This document shows, one piece after another, positions 34,773 to 44,322 of a stretch of 64,000 nucleotides of DNA. The DNA comes from CAWCJL01 sp963795775 (GTDB lineage: Bacteria; Acidobacteriota; Terriglobia; Terriglobales; Acidobacteriaceae): positions 62,001-126,000 of the forward strand of contig CAWCJL010000005.1 in assembly GCA_963795775.1 (NCBI GenBank), given 5' to 3'. The notes under the pieces are model-generated. The model saw only the letters and a program-made list of their open reading frames with translations, searched no databases and was not told where the DNA came from. Made by a program: the position numbers and the translations under genes. Within the stretch, counting starts at the first letter, position 1, and each line of letters opens with the position of its first letter.

Positions 34773-35672
34773 TCAGCGCAGCAGATGCGCGCCCGGGCGA
34801 GGACGGGCGTCACGAAGGGTGACGACCGGGCACGGAGCGTCGGCGAGCACGCGATATGCGATGCCGGCGAAGCTTTGTGACTGGAAGTGCAGGGCGCGGT
34901 GAACGCCGAGGACGATGAGGTCCGGTTTCTCCACGGACGCGAGATCCAGGATCTGCTCGGCAGCCGATCCGGTGGTGACGGTGTACTTGGGCGTGCACCA
35001 GTCGAGCGCCGCCTGGGGTACCAGCTTCTGGAGCGAAGCCCGGAAGAGGTCAATGGTAGGCGTGTCCTCGCGGAAGTGCTCGGGAGCCACATGGCAAAGC
35101 GTGATATGCGCCCTGGTTTCCTCAGCCAGGGTCAGGGCATATTCCGCCGCCTCAGCGGCCTCGGGGCTGAAGTCGGTCGCGTACAGGATGCGCTGGATCT
35201 GCAGAGCATCGGATGCGGGGATTACGCATTGGGGGCCGACCGTGAGCACCGGGCAGGTCACGTGACGGATGAGTTCGTCTGCCGTGGAGCCGAGCACGAA
35301 GCGCTCCTGGTGACGGGCGCCCCGGGTGCCCACGATGATGAGGTCCGGATGATACTCATCCGCAACCGCCTGGATGGCCGGCGCAGGCTGTCCGGCGTTG
35401 ACCAGCATGGAGCTTTCACGGATCCCGCTGGCCCTGAGATCGTCGCCGAGCCGGCGCAGTTCCTGCTCACCGTGCTGCTTGAGTTCGCCAAGCGGCGCAG
35501 TGGTTTCCGGCGTAGTGGTCTTCGACAGGCCCATGACGTGGAGCACTTTGACTTCGGAGCTGAACGTGCGCGCCAGTTTTTTCACGAGAGCGAAGGCATG
35601 ATCGGAGGTCTCCGAGAAATCAGTGGCGAAGAGAAGTTTTTCGAGCGTGATGGCAGCGCGGGTTTCGGGCAT
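34773..35672 (-). CDS. Tandem-domain universal stress protein
   Basis: There are two UspA domains in one chain of 299 residues. The first runs LEKLLFATDFSETSDHAFALVKKLAR to DLIIVGTRGARHQERFVLGSTADEL with the ATP-binding G-x2-G-x9-G(S/T) pattern. The second starts IQRILYATDFSPEAAEAAEYAL and ends DLIVLGVHRALHFQSQSFAGIAYRVL with a degraded loop, so only the first may bind nucleotide. GGAGG 5 nt before ATG 35672 sets the start. It is a cytosolic stress-response protein with no operon partner. Confidence 0.85.
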   Translation of the reverse strand: MPETRAAITLEKLLFATDFSETSDHAFALVKKLARTFSSEVKVLHVMGLSKTTTPETTAPLGELKQHGEQELRRLGDDLRASGIRESSMLVNAGQPAPAIQAVADEYHPDLIIVGTRGARHQERFVLGSTADELIRHVTCPVLTVGPQCVIPASDALQIQRILYATDFSPEAAEAAEYALTLAEETRAHITLCHVAPEHFREDTPTIDLFRASLQKLVPQAALDWCTPKYTVTTGSAAEQILDLASVEKPDLIVLGVHRALHFQSQSFAGIAYRVLADAPCPVVTLRDARPRPGAHLLR

Positions 35673-35966
35673 TGCGTCCTCCAGCAGGAGCGATTCGGTC
35701 AACTGCGTTAAGAACATGGTATCCGCGCCGGGCGAATCCGGAGGTGACCCAGGTTACCGACGAAAGCTGCGCGGAGCCGTCTTGTTCTGATCGAGGATCA
35801 GCAAGCCTGGTGGACGCTGGTTCGGCCCCTCGACAGAGCTGTGCGGGAACGGTGTGGGAGGTGGATGGGAGTCGAGCTTGGCTTGAATTCTCCGCTCGCC
35901 AACCCAGCAAGCCGAACTGGAGGCTCGCCGGGGACCCCGCAGATTTCAGAGCGACGGCAAAGCGGC
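35673..35966. other. Intergenic region, nothing recognised
   Basis: About 290 bp upstream of the UspA gene and beyond the M13 terminator. I see no frame with a ribosome site, no RNA gene and no convincing promoter. Confidence 0.3.
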
Positions 35967-35994
35967 GGCACCCGGGCTGAACTGCCCGGGTGCC
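35967..35994 (-). terminator. Hairpin terminator after the M13 peptidase gene
   Basis: A perfect 11-bp stem (GGCACCCGGGC with GCCCGGGTGCC, 6-nt loop) starts 10 bp past the stop. The T-run after it is weak (GCTTTGCC), so efficiency is uncertain. Confidence 0.55.
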
Positions 35995-36004
35995 CCGTAG
36001 TGCG

Positions 36005-38098
36005 CTACCAGACGCGGCAGGATTTCACCGGAGCCATGGGCTGGCCCTTCTTGCAGCCGAATGCAGTGGCGAACTCCGGCATGTTCACGACCACGCCGTT
36101 CGCGCGGATGCGGTCGGGTGAGTGGGGATCGGTCTGCACCAGCATGCGCAGCGCTTCCGGGCGCTCGGTGGAGCACCAGTTCTGCGCCCAGCCCAGGAAC
36201 ATTTCCTGCACCGGGGTGTAACCGGTGGCGGTCTTCTGCTCCAGATTGGTCCCGTGGGCGGCGGCATCGGCCACCAGGGCCATTAGCGCCAGGCGAAGGC
36301 CGCCGTTGTCGGCAGTGTTTTCGCCGAGCGTCAGCTTGCCGTTCACGTGCAGATCTTCCACCTTGAAGCCGCTGTACTCGTTCACCAGGCAGTCGGTGCG
36401 TTCTTCGAAATTCTTCGCATCCTGCGGCGTCCACCAGTCCTTGAGATTGCCTTGGGCGTCGAATCTCCGGCCTTCGTCGTCGAAGCCGTGAGTAAGCTCG
36501 TGGCCGACAACGGCACCGATGTGGCCATAGTTGGTGGCATCGCTGGCGGTCTTATCGTAAAAGGCGGGCAGGAGGATGCCGGCCGGAAAGTTGATGGTGT
36601 TCATGCTGGGATCGTAGTCCGCGTTGACGGTAGGCGGCGTCATGTCCCACTCGCCCTTGTCCACGGGCTTGCCGATCTTATTGAGCTGGTAGGCGCTTTC
36701 AAATTCGCGCGCGCGCATGCTGTTGCCCAGCGCATCGCCCGGCTTGATGTCGAGCGCCGAATAGTCGCGCCACTTGTTGGGATAGCCGATCTTGTCCACG
36801 ACGGCGTGGAGCTTCTCCTGCGCCTTGGCCTTGGTCGCGGGGCTCATCCAGTCCAGTTGGTTGAGGTCCTTGCCCATCGCGGCTTCGATCGCGTTGACTT
36901 CGGCGAGGGTCTTGGCCTTGCTGTCGCCGGCGAAATACTGCTCCACGTACACCTTGCCGAGCGCCTCGCCCAGGGCCACGTCGGTGGCCTGAACACAGCG
37001 CTTCCAGCGCGGCTGCTGCTGCGGAATGCCTTCGAGTTTGCGGCTGTAGAAATCGAAATGCTCTTCGTCGAAGGCGTGCGGCAGCCGGCTGGAGAAGGAG
37101 TCGGCGAGACGCACCCGCAGGTAGGCGCGGATGGTGTCCATGTCGGTCGAGGTGAGCACCTGGTTGAGCGTTTTGAAGAACTCCGGCGCGACCACGTTGA
37201 GATCGGTAACTGGCGGAGCGCCGGCGTCCTTCAGAAACACGGGGACATCCAGCGCGGGCGTGCTTGCGGCAAAGGCGCTGACCGACATCTTGTGATACAC
37301 GTTGTCCGGATCGCGGCGCTCCACGTTCCCCTGCGAGGCGCGCGCCAGGGCGGTTTCCATGGCCATGACGTTTTTCGCTTCGGTGGCGGCCTTATCAGGA
37401 GCATCTCCCAGCAGCTTGAACATATTGGTGAGGTGCTGCACGTACTGGGCACGCAGTTCAACGTCCTTCGGCCCGGTGCGCAGGTAGTAGTCCTTCTCCG
37501 GCAGGCCGAGGCCGCCCTGATCGGCGGAGGCAATCTCCTGGGTCGCGTCCTTGTAGTCCTGCTGTGAGCTGAAGCTGAGGAAGGCGCCACCCTGGAAGCG
37601 GGAGAAGTGGGCGATGGCTGCCGGCAACTCCTTGCGGTCCTTGAGGGCGGCAATGTGATCGAGGCCCGGCTGGATGGGCGACAGCCCGGCCTTGTCGATG
37701 GCGGCGGTATCCACGCAACTGGTGTAGTAGTCCGCGATCTTCTGCTCGTTGGTGCCGGGTGCGGGGTGGCCGGCGGCAGCCTTCTCCAGAATGCCGTGCA
37801 GCGCCTGGTTGTTGTACTCGTAGAGGTTCGTGAACTGGTTCATGGCCGGCAGATCACCAGGAATCGGGTGCAGCTTCGAGAAGCTTCCGCAAGCATAGGT
37901 GTAGAAGTCCACGCAGGGATCGGCGGCGGTATCGATCGCGGTTTTATCGAAGCCCGGGATAGGGCTGTAAGTGGTCGCGTCGCCGGAAGGTGTCGCGGGC
38001 GTGGCCGGCGCGGTTTGCGCAGTCTGCGCATGAAGACAGGGCAGGACAGTTGCGGCCAAGGCAACGGTGGCCAGGTGTAGACGAGAGGGTAGGCGCAT
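36005..38098 (-). CDS. Secreted M13 (neprilysin-type) metallopeptidase, copy 1
   Basis: The signal peptide MRLPSRLHLATVALAATVLPCLHAQ follows ATG 38098, with GGAG 9 nt upstream; ATG 38128 is an alternative. The zinc site HELTH (about 533), the third ligand region ENTADNGGLRLAL and the substrate-binding NADYDPSMNTINFPAGIL match M13 peptidases. The chain ends in the typical C.xW (CRVW). At 697 residues the length is normal. It would cleave peptides in the periplasm or outside. It lies 22-52 bp after a second M13 gene on the same strand, probably in one operon. Confidence 0.93.
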   Translation of the reverse strand: MRLPSRLHLATVALAATVLPCLHAQTAQTAPATPATPSGDATTYSPIPGFDKTAIDTAADPCVDFYTYACGSFSKLHPIPGDLPAMNQFTNLYEYNNQALHGILEKAAAGHPAPGTNEQKIADYYTSCVDTAAIDKAGLSPIQPGLDHIAALKDRKELPAAIAHFSRFQGGAFLSFSSQQDYKDATQEIASADQGGLGLPEKDYYLRTGPKDVELRAQYVQHLTNMFKLLGDAPDKAATEAKNVMAMETALARASQGNVERRDPDNVYHKMSVSAFAASTPALDVPVFLKDAGAPPVTDLNVVAPEFFKTLNQVLTSTDMDTIRAYLRVRLADSFSSRLPHAFDEEHFDFYSRKLEGIPQQQPRWKRCVQATDVALGEALGKVYVEQYFAGDSKAKTLAEVNAIEAAMGKDLNQLDWMSPATKAKAQEKLHAVVDKIGYPNKWRDYSALDIKPGDALGNSMRAREFESAYQLNKIGKPVDKGEWDMTPPTVNADYDPSMNTINFPAGILLPAFYDKTASDATNYGHIGAVVGHELTHGFDDEGRRFDAQGNLKDWWTPQDAKNFEERTDCLVNEYSGFKVEDLHVNGKLTLGENTADNGGLRLALMALVADAAAHGTNLEQKTATGYTPVQEMFLGWAQNWCSTERPEALRMLVQTDPHSPDRIRANGVVVNMPEFATAFGCKKGQPMAPVKSCRVW

Positions 38099-38149
38099 CG
38101 AGAAGTTCTCCGGAAAAGGGTCTTTCATCCTCGGGGGAGGTTTGGGTTT

Positions 38150-40303
38150 TTACCACACACTGCAGCGGTTCTGGCTCACCATGGGCTGCCCGGCCTTGCA
38201 ACCGAAGGCCTCGGTGAATTCGGGCAGGTTGACGACCACGCCGTTGACGCGGAACTCTTCGGGCGAATGCGGATCGGTCTGCACGCGCAAGCGCAGCTCC
38301 TCCGGACGATTGTTCTGGCACCAGCTCTGCGCGTACGCGGTAAAGAACTGCTGCGCCGGCGTCAGTCCGCCGACTTCAGATTCCTTCGTTGCGCCGGGTT
38401 TCGCCTCGCGCGCGGTCCAGGCAAGATAGCCGAGCTTGACCCCGCCCAGGTCCGCCAGGTTCTCGCCCAGTGTGAGCTTGCCGTTTACGTGGAGATCGTC
38501 TACCGCGGTGAAGCCGTTGTACTCGTTCACCACACAGGCTGCGCGTTCATTGAATTTCTGCTCGTCCTGGGCTGTCCACCAGTCCTTGAGATTGCCCTGG
38601 GCATCGAACTGGCGGCCTTCGTCGTCGAAGCCGTGAGTGAGCTCGTGGCCTTCGAGTCCGCCGGCCTGGCCGTAGTTCACGGCGTCGTCCATCGCCGGAT
38701 CGTAGTACGGCGGCTGCAGGATGCCGGCGGGGAAGTTTACCGTGTTCATCTGCGGGTTGTAGTAGGCGTTCACCGTGGGCGGGCTCATCTCCCACTCGGT
38801 GCGGTCTACGGGCTTGCCGATCTTCGCGAGTTCGCGCGCATCTTCAAACGCGGCGGCCCGTTGCGCGTTGCCCAGGGCATCGCCGCGCACGATCTGCAGC
38901 TTGCCGTAGTCGCGCCAGCGATCCGGATAGCCGATGTTATTCGTAATGCCGGCGAGCTTGGCCTCGGCCTGTACCTTGGTGGGCTCGCTCATCCAGGTGA
39001 GCTGGCGGATGTCGCGGCTCATGGCCGCTTCGATATCCTTTGCGATCTCCAGCGTGCGCTGCTTGTCCGAGGGAGGAAAACGCTGCGCCACATACACGCG
39101 GCCCAGGGCCTCGCCCAGCGCGCCGTCGGTTGCGCGGACGCAGCGCTTCCAGCGCACCTGCTGCTCCGGCTGGCCGGAGAGCGTCTTGCCGTAGAAGTGG
39201 AACTGCTCATCGTCCAGGTTCTGAGGCAGCGCCGTGCCCGGTGTGCCGTGCAGCAGGTTCCAGCGGAGCAGAGTGCGGAGCGCGGGCAGATCGGTCTGCG
39301 CAAGCAGCGTGTTCAGGCCGGCGAAATACGCGGGCGTGGCCACGTTGAGCGAGCTCATGGCTGGAACGTCCATCGCGTGGAGATAGCGATCTACGGAGAA
39401 TGCATTCGTCTGCGCGCTGAAGGTGCTGTAGGCCGTCTTGTGATAGAGGTTCTTTGGTTCGCGCCGCTGTTCATTGCTCAGCGAGACTTGCGCGAGCTTG
39501 GTCTCGAGCGCGAGCACTGTGGCCGCGTCCTTCGCTGCCTGCGCTTCCGGCTCGCCGAGAAGGCTGAACATGCGTGTCACGTGATCGGTGTACTGCTTGC
39601 GCAGCTCGACCGACTTGGGGTCGGTGCGCAGATAGTAGCCGCGCTCCGGAAGCCCGAGCCGCACCTGGTCGAAGACGGCGATCTCTTGCGTGGCGTCCTT
39701 GAAGTCCTGCTCGGAGCTGAAACGAAAGAGCGCAGGAACGCCAACACGCTGCAGTCCAGCCACCACGGTGGGCAACTGGTCCCTGGATTGGAGCTGATCG
39801 ATGCTGGCCAGCAGCGGCTTAAGCTTGTCGAGGCTCGTCATATTGGTGGACACGGCGTCCATGCAGGTGGCGTAGAAGTCGCCGATCTTTTGCTCGTCGG
39901 TTGTACGTGCTGCGCCCAGCGCGCTGGCTTTCTCCAGGATGGCTTTGAGCACCAGGCGGTTCTGCTCTGCGAGCTCGGTATCGCGCCCGTAGGAGGACTG
40001 ATCTGCGGGGATGGGGTTCTGCTTAAGCCAGCCGCCGCAGGCGTATTGATAGAAATTGACGCAGGGATCGACGGTGGTGTCGCGCAACGATGGATCGAGT
40101 CCGTGGAGTTGTTTGATGGTTTGTTCGCTGACGCGGCTGGGTGCAGCCTCCGGGGTCGCGGGGGCGCTCTGGGCTTTCACGGTGCTACAGGCGGCGAGGA
40201 AGAGCGCAGCGGCAAGCAGGGAACCGGCGCGACCGGAAACTACAACGGGCGTCCGGCGGCGCAGAACAGGAAGCGATGAGGTTTGGAGCGGATCGAGAGT
40301 CAT
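38150..40303 (-). CDS. M13 metallopeptidase, copy 2, predicted lipoprotein
   Basis: The 717-residue paralogue has HELTH (about 553), ENLADLGGVKLGYLA for the third zinc ligand, NAYYNPQMNTVNFPAGIL for substrate binding, and the terminal CSVW. The N-terminus ends in a lipobox-like LFLAACS, so unlike copy 1 it is probably membrane-tethered. Sequence identity with copy 1 is moderate, pointing to an old duplication. A TTGACA-like hexamer lies upstream (40339-40344), but no clear -10 goes with it. It leads a likely two-gene operon with copy 1. Confidence 0.92.
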   Translation of the reverse strand: MTLDPLQTSSLPVLRRRTPVVVSGRAGSLLAAALFLAACSTVKAQSAPATPEAAPSRVSEQTIKQLHGLDPSLRDTTVDPCVNFYQYACGGWLKQNPIPADQSSYGRDTELAEQNRLVLKAILEKASALGAARTTDEQKIGDFYATCMDAVSTNMTSLDKLKPLLASIDQLQSRDQLPTVVAGLQRVGVPALFRFSSEQDFKDATQEIAVFDQVRLGLPERGYYLRTDPKSVELRKQYTDHVTRMFSLLGEPEAQAAKDAATVLALETKLAQVSLSNEQRREPKNLYHKTAYSTFSAQTNAFSVDRYLHAMDVPAMSSLNVATPAYFAGLNTLLAQTDLPALRTLLRWNLLHGTPGTALPQNLDDEQFHFYGKTLSGQPEQQVRWKRCVRATDGALGEALGRVYVAQRFPPSDKQRTLEIAKDIEAAMSRDIRQLTWMSEPTKVQAEAKLAGITNNIGYPDRWRDYGKLQIVRGDALGNAQRAAAFEDARELAKIGKPVDRTEWEMSPPTVNAYYNPQMNTVNFPAGILQPPYYDPAMDDAVNYGQAGGLEGHELTHGFDDEGRQFDAQGNLKDWWTAQDEQKFNERAACVVNEYNGFTAVDDLHVNGKLTLGENLADLGGVKLGYLAWTAREAKPGATKESEVGGLTPAQQFFTAYAQSWCQNNRPEELRLRVQTDPHSPEEFRVNGVVVNLPEFTEAFGCKAGQPMVSQNRCSVW

Positions 40304-40406
40304 GCCTGATTCGCTATCAGACGGACTTCGGCGTGGATTGTCAATCGGGCACCGTAAGCCGGGGCATCAGTTGTAGGAAAATGGAAGACGGCGGTGCAGG
40401 GTCGCA

Positions 40407-41681
40407 ATGGGTCTCGGAATCCCGATAACGCGCAAGGGCTGGTGGGTGCTGGTGCTTGTGGCATGCATGGCTGCTCCCCTGAACGCTGCAAAGCCGCGCA
40501 GTGGGCCGGTACCGGACACCACCATTCCCATTGAGCCGCTCGGTTATCGACCGCCCGGCCAGTTGTATCTGCTGGCGCGCTTTTCTACTTCCTCGCTCAC
40601 CTTTCTGGACAGTACGCATGTCCTGCTGACATTTCATCTGTCGAAGCTGCTGGAGCGTGACCAACATGAGCCCGGGCATGAGACGGGCAACGATCAGTTC
40701 GTACGCGCACTGGTTCTGGAACTGCCCAGCGGCAAGGTAACGGCCTCCGCCGACTGGCGCATGCACGATCGCCGCCGCTACCTGTGGCCACTCGGGAACG
40801 GCCGCGTGCTGGTGCGCCAGATGGACCGCTTCTCGGTGACGGATGCCACGCTGCGGCTCCGTCCTCTGCTGGTCTCGCCCACGCCGCTGCAGGAGACCTA
40901 TGTCTCCCCGGATGGGCGCATGCTGGTCATGGAGTCCGAAGAGGAGCAGCATACGCCTGAGGAGCACGCGAAGTTAGTGGACAAGGCCCATATGTACGGC
41001 GAGGACTCCGTGCCGGAAAGCGTACACATCCGCATGGTGCGGCTGGACCAGAAGACGCTGATGCTCAATGCCCGGGCGGAGCAGCCGGGCAAGCTGATTG
41101 CAAATGAAGACGGCTATGTGAGCCAAGCCCAGGAACAGGGAGGATTGCAGTGGACGATCCGCTTCCATCCTTTTGAAAAGCCGGAGCCGAACGGAGGCGA
41201 TGTGGTCGCGCAGTTCGCGTCCACCTGCGCGCCGGAGAGCAACTTCCTGAATGCCAGCACGATCCTGGTGATGAGTTGTCTCAAGGACGCGCCGGACCGT
41301 TTCGCCCAGGCCTTCAGCATTGACGGGAAGCACCTGTGGGTGGGCAAGTGGCGCTCGAACTTTGTCTGGCCGGTGCTGCGCGTGGCCGGGGACGGCAACA
41401 CGTTCGCCATTGCCTGGATCAGCACGTCACGGCCCATGGAGCCCTATGACCCGGTGAGCGACACCGAAGTGGAAGCGCAGGTAGTGGATGTGATCGATGC
41501 GAAGACCGGAGCGCTGCGTTTCCATGTGGAGGTGCAGCCGATTCTGAGCGCAGGCGGGAATTTCGCGCTCTCTCCGGACGGCGACAAGCTGGCGGTGGTG
41601 AACCGCGGCGCACTGGAGGTGTACACGGTACCGCCGACCGCGCCCGCGCCGGTGGCCTCGTCATCGCCCCGACCCCGTTGA
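40407..41681 (+). CDS. Secreted protein, possibly beta-propeller, unknown
   Basis: The 424-residue product has a signal peptide (GWWVLVLVACMAAPLNAA). The mature part contains repeating beta-rich units with loop patterns such as LQETYVSPDGRMLVM, VLRVAGDGNTFAIAW and NFALSPDGDKLAVVNRG, which recall WD40/TolB-like propeller blades. No catalytic residues are evident. It diverges from the M13 pair by about 100 bp and converges on an aldo/keto reductase gene. Its function is unknown. ATG 40407 has AGGG a few bases upstream. Confidence 0.68.
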   Translation: MGLGIPITRKGWWVLVLVACMAAPLNAAKPRSGPVPDTTIPIEPLGYRPPGQLYLLARFSTSSLTFLDSTHVLLTFHLSKLLERDQHEPGHETGNDQFVRALVLELPSGKVTASADWRMHDRRRYLWPLGNGRVLVRQMDRFSVTDATLRLRPLLVSPTPLQETYVSPDGRMLVMESEEEQHTPEEHAKLVDKAHMYGEDSVPESVHIRMVRLDQKTLMLNARAEQPGKLIANEDGYVSQAQEQGGLQWTIRFHPFEKPEPNGGDVVAQFASTCAPESNFLNASTILVMSCLKDAPDRFAQAFSIDGKHLWVGKWRSNFVWPVLRVAGDGNTFAIAWISTSRPMEPYDPVSDTEVEAQVVDVIDAKTGALRFHVEVQPILSAGGNFALSPDGDKLAVVNRGALEVYTVPPTAPAPVASSSPRPR

Positions 41682-41695
41682 TCGCGCCCCACGAA

Positions 41696-42766
41696 TCAGG
41701 CCGGCAGCTTCGTCTCCTCGGGGTATTCATGCTGCTGGCGACCGATCTTGGCGTCGTACTTGACGGAAGTCTTGAAGAGTTCGTAGCGCCCGTCGGAGGC
41801 GAAGAAGCTGGACCGCTTACGCAGCGCATCTTTTGCCGCTTCATCGAGCGGCTGAAAGCCCCGCGCAATCGCCAGGTTTTGTTCGAGCACCTCGAGTGAG
41901 TCGATGCCGCTGATGGTGGTGGCCACGGGCAGGCTCATGGCATAGCGCAGCGCGTCATCCACTTTGATGGCGCCGTGCGCGATCATCTCGCCACTGCCGC
42001 CCAGGCTCTTCATACCGAGCACGGCCATGCCGCGTTTGTTGGCCTCCGGCAACACGTTCTTTTCGAATGACCGGAACGTTGCGTCGAAGCAGTTCAGCGG
42101 CATCTGCACGGTGTCGAATGGAAAGTTGTAGGAGAGCATCTTCAGGTGGATGGCCGGGTCCTTGTGGCCGGTGAAGCCAACGAAGCGAACTTTGCCATCC
42201 TTCTTCGCCTGCTCCAGCGCCTCGATCACGCCATTGGGTCGGAAGATGTGCTCGGGATCGTTGTAGTAGACGACCTCGTGAATCTGCCATACGTCCAGAT
42301 GATCGGTCTTGAGGCGGGTGAGCGACTGCTCGAGCTGCTGCATGGCGACCGATTTGTCACGGCCATGGGTACATACCTTGGTCATGAGGATGACCTGGTC
42401 GCGCTTGCCCTCCAGCGCGCGCCCCAGCCGCTCCTCGCTGACGCCATCGTTGTACTCCCAGGCGTTGTCAAAGAAGTTCACGCCGGCATCGATGGCGCGG
42501 CCGACGATCGCATCGGCAGTCTTGTCGTCCTTCGCGACCCCGAGATGATACCCGCCGATACCGAGTACGGAGACCTGGAGGCCGGTCTTGCCGAACGGAC
42601 GCCGCGGCACCTGAGGTTCTGTGGTGGATGGAGGCATGACGTGGTCTCCTTGGGGAACTGGGTTCTGGGGCTGGGCCGCAGTGCCGGCACCGGCGAGGGA
42701 ACCGGCGCCGGCCAGGGCGGCCGATTTGAGGAAGCTGCGGCGCGATAGGGGAATGTCCTGATTCAA
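41696..42766 (-). CDS. Aldo/keto reductase with Tat signal
   Basis: The twin-arginine signal SRRSFLKSAALAGAGSLAGAG starts the 356-residue protein, implying export after folding with cofactor. The AKR core follows: GIGGYHLGVAKDD, FFDNAWEYNDGVSEERLGRAL with catalytic D and Y, VILMTKVCTHGRD with K, and VWQIHEVVYYND with H. The 30-residue linker after the signal is Pro/Gln-rich. It lies 29 bp downstream of a similar AKR without a signal, so the two probably form an operon with cytosolic and periplasmic versions of a related reaction. The substrate is unknown. Confidence 0.87.
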   Translation of the reverse strand: MNQDIPLSRRSFLKSAALAGAGSLAGAGTAAQPQNPVPQGDHVMPPSTTEPQVPRRPFGKTGLQVSVLGIGGYHLGVAKDDKTADAIVGRAIDAGVNFFDNAWEYNDGVSEERLGRALEGKRDQVILMTKVCTHGRDKSVAMQQLEQSLTRLKTDHLDVWQIHEVVYYNDPEHIFRPNGVIEALEQAKKDGKVRFVGFTGHKDPAIHLKMLSYNFPFDTVQMPLNCFDATFRSFEKNVLPEANKRGMAVLGMKSLGGSGEMIAHGAIKVDDALRYAMSLPVATTISGIDSLEVLEQNLAIARGFQPLDEAAKDALRKRSSFFASDGRYELFKTSVKYDAKIGRQQHEYPEETKLPA

Positions 42767-42795
42767 CGGGTTCGCTCGGGTCGGGGTAGGTTGGG

Positions 42796-43797
42796 CTAGC
42801 TGGACTGCACATTGGGAAACGGCTTACCGTCGTTCTCCGCGGCTCGCACCATCTCCTTGACTTCCATCTGCTGCATGTCCAGGGGGAAGTCATGGGCATA
42901 GCGAGCTTCGGGGTTGTCGAACTTCAGCGACGTCTTGTAGAGCTCAAAACGCCCGTCGCCGGAGGCTTGTTTCACGCGATCGCGTAGTGCCTGCATCTGC
43001 TGCTCCGTCAACGGCTGAAAGCCCTGCGCGAGCTTCAGGTTCTGTTCGAGGTACTCCAGCTTCTCCATGCCGCAGAGCGTGGTGGTAACCGGCAGGCTCA
43101 TGGCATAGGACAGGGCTTCCTTCGCGGTCAGCTCGCCTTTCTGCACCGGCTCGCCGTGTCCGCAGACCGGTTTCATGCCCAGGGCGGCGATGCCGCGTTT
43201 GTTCAGCTCGGGGAGGACCATGCGTTCAAAGCTCATGAAGTTCGCGTCGAAGGGGTTAAGCGGCATTTGCACCGCGTCAAAGGGAAAGCCGGTGTTCAGC
43301 ATGCCGAGGTGTATCTCCGGCCGCTTGTGCCCGGTAAAGCCGACGAAACGCACTTTGCCCTGCTGCTTCGCCTTTTCCAGCGCCTCGGCTGCGCCGCCCT
43401 TGCGGATGAACAGCTCCGGGTCGTTTTCGAAGGAGACGCCGTGAATCTGCCAAAGATCGAGGTGGTCGGTTTGCAGACGATTCAGCGACTGCTCCAGCAT
43501 CTGCATGGCTAGCGAGGCATCGCGTCCATGTGTACAGACTTTTGTCATCAGGAAAACTTTGTCGCGCTTTCCTTTGAGAGCGCGACCCAGCCAGTCTTCC
43601 GACTTGCCGCGGTGGTATTCCCAGCAGTTGTCGAAGAAGGTGATGCCACCGTCGATGGCGGTGTGGACGAGTTTGACGGCAGTGGGGAGGTCGGCCGCGG
43701 AGCCGAGGTGGTGGCCCCCCATGCCGAGCGCAGAGACTTTGACGTCCTGATGGCGACCAAAGGGCCGCAGGGGTATCGCGGGGGAACTGTCCGGCAT
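42796..43797 (-). CDS. Aldo/keto reductase, cytosolic paralogue
   Basis: The 333-residue AKR closely resembles the downstream Tat-exported protein: GMGGHHLGSAADL, FFDNCWEYHRGKSEDWLGRALKGKRD, FLMTKVCTHGRDASLAMQ, LWQIHGVSFENDPE and VRFVGFTGHKRPEIHL. The catalytic D, Y, K and H are all present. No signal peptide is seen. The pair looks like a duplication in which one copy gained an export signal. Confidence 0.88.
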   Translation of the reverse strand: MPDSSPAIPLRPFGRHQDVKVSALGMGGHHLGSAADLPTAVKLVHTAIDGGITFFDNCWEYHRGKSEDWLGRALKGKRDKVFLMTKVCTHGRDASLAMQMLEQSLNRLQTDHLDLWQIHGVSFENDPELFIRKGGAAEALEKAKQQGKVRFVGFTGHKRPEIHLGMLNTGFPFDAVQMPLNPFDANFMSFERMVLPELNKRGIAALGMKPVCGHGEPVQKGELTAKEALSYAMSLPVTTTLCGMEKLEYLEQNLKLAQGFQPLTEQQMQALRDRVKQASGDGRFELYKTSLKFDNPEARYAHDFPLDMQQMEVKEMVRAAENDGKPFPNVQSS

Positions 43798-43894
43798 GCC
43801 GCTCCTGGTTGCACTGGCGCGGAAGTGCCAGGCCTAACCACTTGTGATGCGTAGGCGCTAATGCCGGCTGAAGCGGAGTTGTTCAGAACACGGA

Positions 43895-43918
43895 AAAGGC
43901 CGGAGCGGGCCGGCCTTT
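43895..43918 (-). terminator. Terminator of rpsT
   Basis: A 9-bp stem AAAGGCCGG/CCGGCCTTT with a 6-nt loop lies about 20 bp after rpsT. On the minus strand it continues TTCC, and because the stem ends in A/T pairs it may act in both directions. Confidence 0.7.
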
Positions 43919-43938
43919 CTGGTCAGAACGGAAGGGAA

Positions 43939-44214
43939 CTAAGCGGCTTTGGTCGCGATTGCCTTGACGCGCGCGCTGAGGCGGCTCTTGTAACGGGAAG
44001 CGGTGTTCTTATGGAGCACGCCCTTCTGTACGCTCTTGTCGAGCGCCGAGACCGTCTTGCGGAACTGCTCCGCCACGCCCTGGGCATCACCCTTGGCGAG
44101 CGCCTCGCGCAGGGCGCGCAGGCTGCCGCGGATGCGGCTCTTGTTGGCGCGATTCACCGCGGTCTTGCGTTCGGTCTGACGGGCGCGCTTGAGCGCAGAA
44201 ACGTGATTTGCCAT
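43939..44214 (-). CDS. rpsT: 30S ribosomal protein S20
   Basis: The basic 91-residue helical protein MANHVSALKRARQTERKTA... with VLHKNTASRYKSRLSARV is the standard S20, which binds 16S rRNA early in small-subunit assembly. It is monocistronic, with its own promoter candidate at 44293-44322 and a terminator at 43895-43918. Confidence 0.97.
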   Translation of the reverse strand: MANHVSALKRARQTERKTAVNRANKSRIRGSLRALREALAKGDAQGVAEQFRKTVSALDKSVQKGVLHKNTASRYKSRLSARVKAIATKAA

Positions 44215-44292
44215 CGTGTAAAGATCCTAGCCTGATGTTGAAAGGTGTTGCAGGAACTGGAGACACGAAATCGCGCTCACCTGCAAAGGGTT

Positions 44293-44322
44293 AGTCTAAC
44301 GGTTCTGCGTGGGGTAGGTCAA
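44293..44322 (-). promoter_or_regulatory. Candidate sigma-70 promoter of rpsT
   Basis: On the minus strand TTGACC (44317-44322) and TAGACT (44293-44298) are separated by 18 nt, about 80 bp before the ATG. The rest of the 44215-44618 spacer shows no gene. Confidence 0.45.

Noticed and set aside
38267..40279. A 670-residue open frame on the plus strand opposite the second M13 gene
   Set aside because: It mirrors a clearly conserved M13 peptidase; long antisense frames are expected at this GC and codon bias, and it has no family-like motifs.
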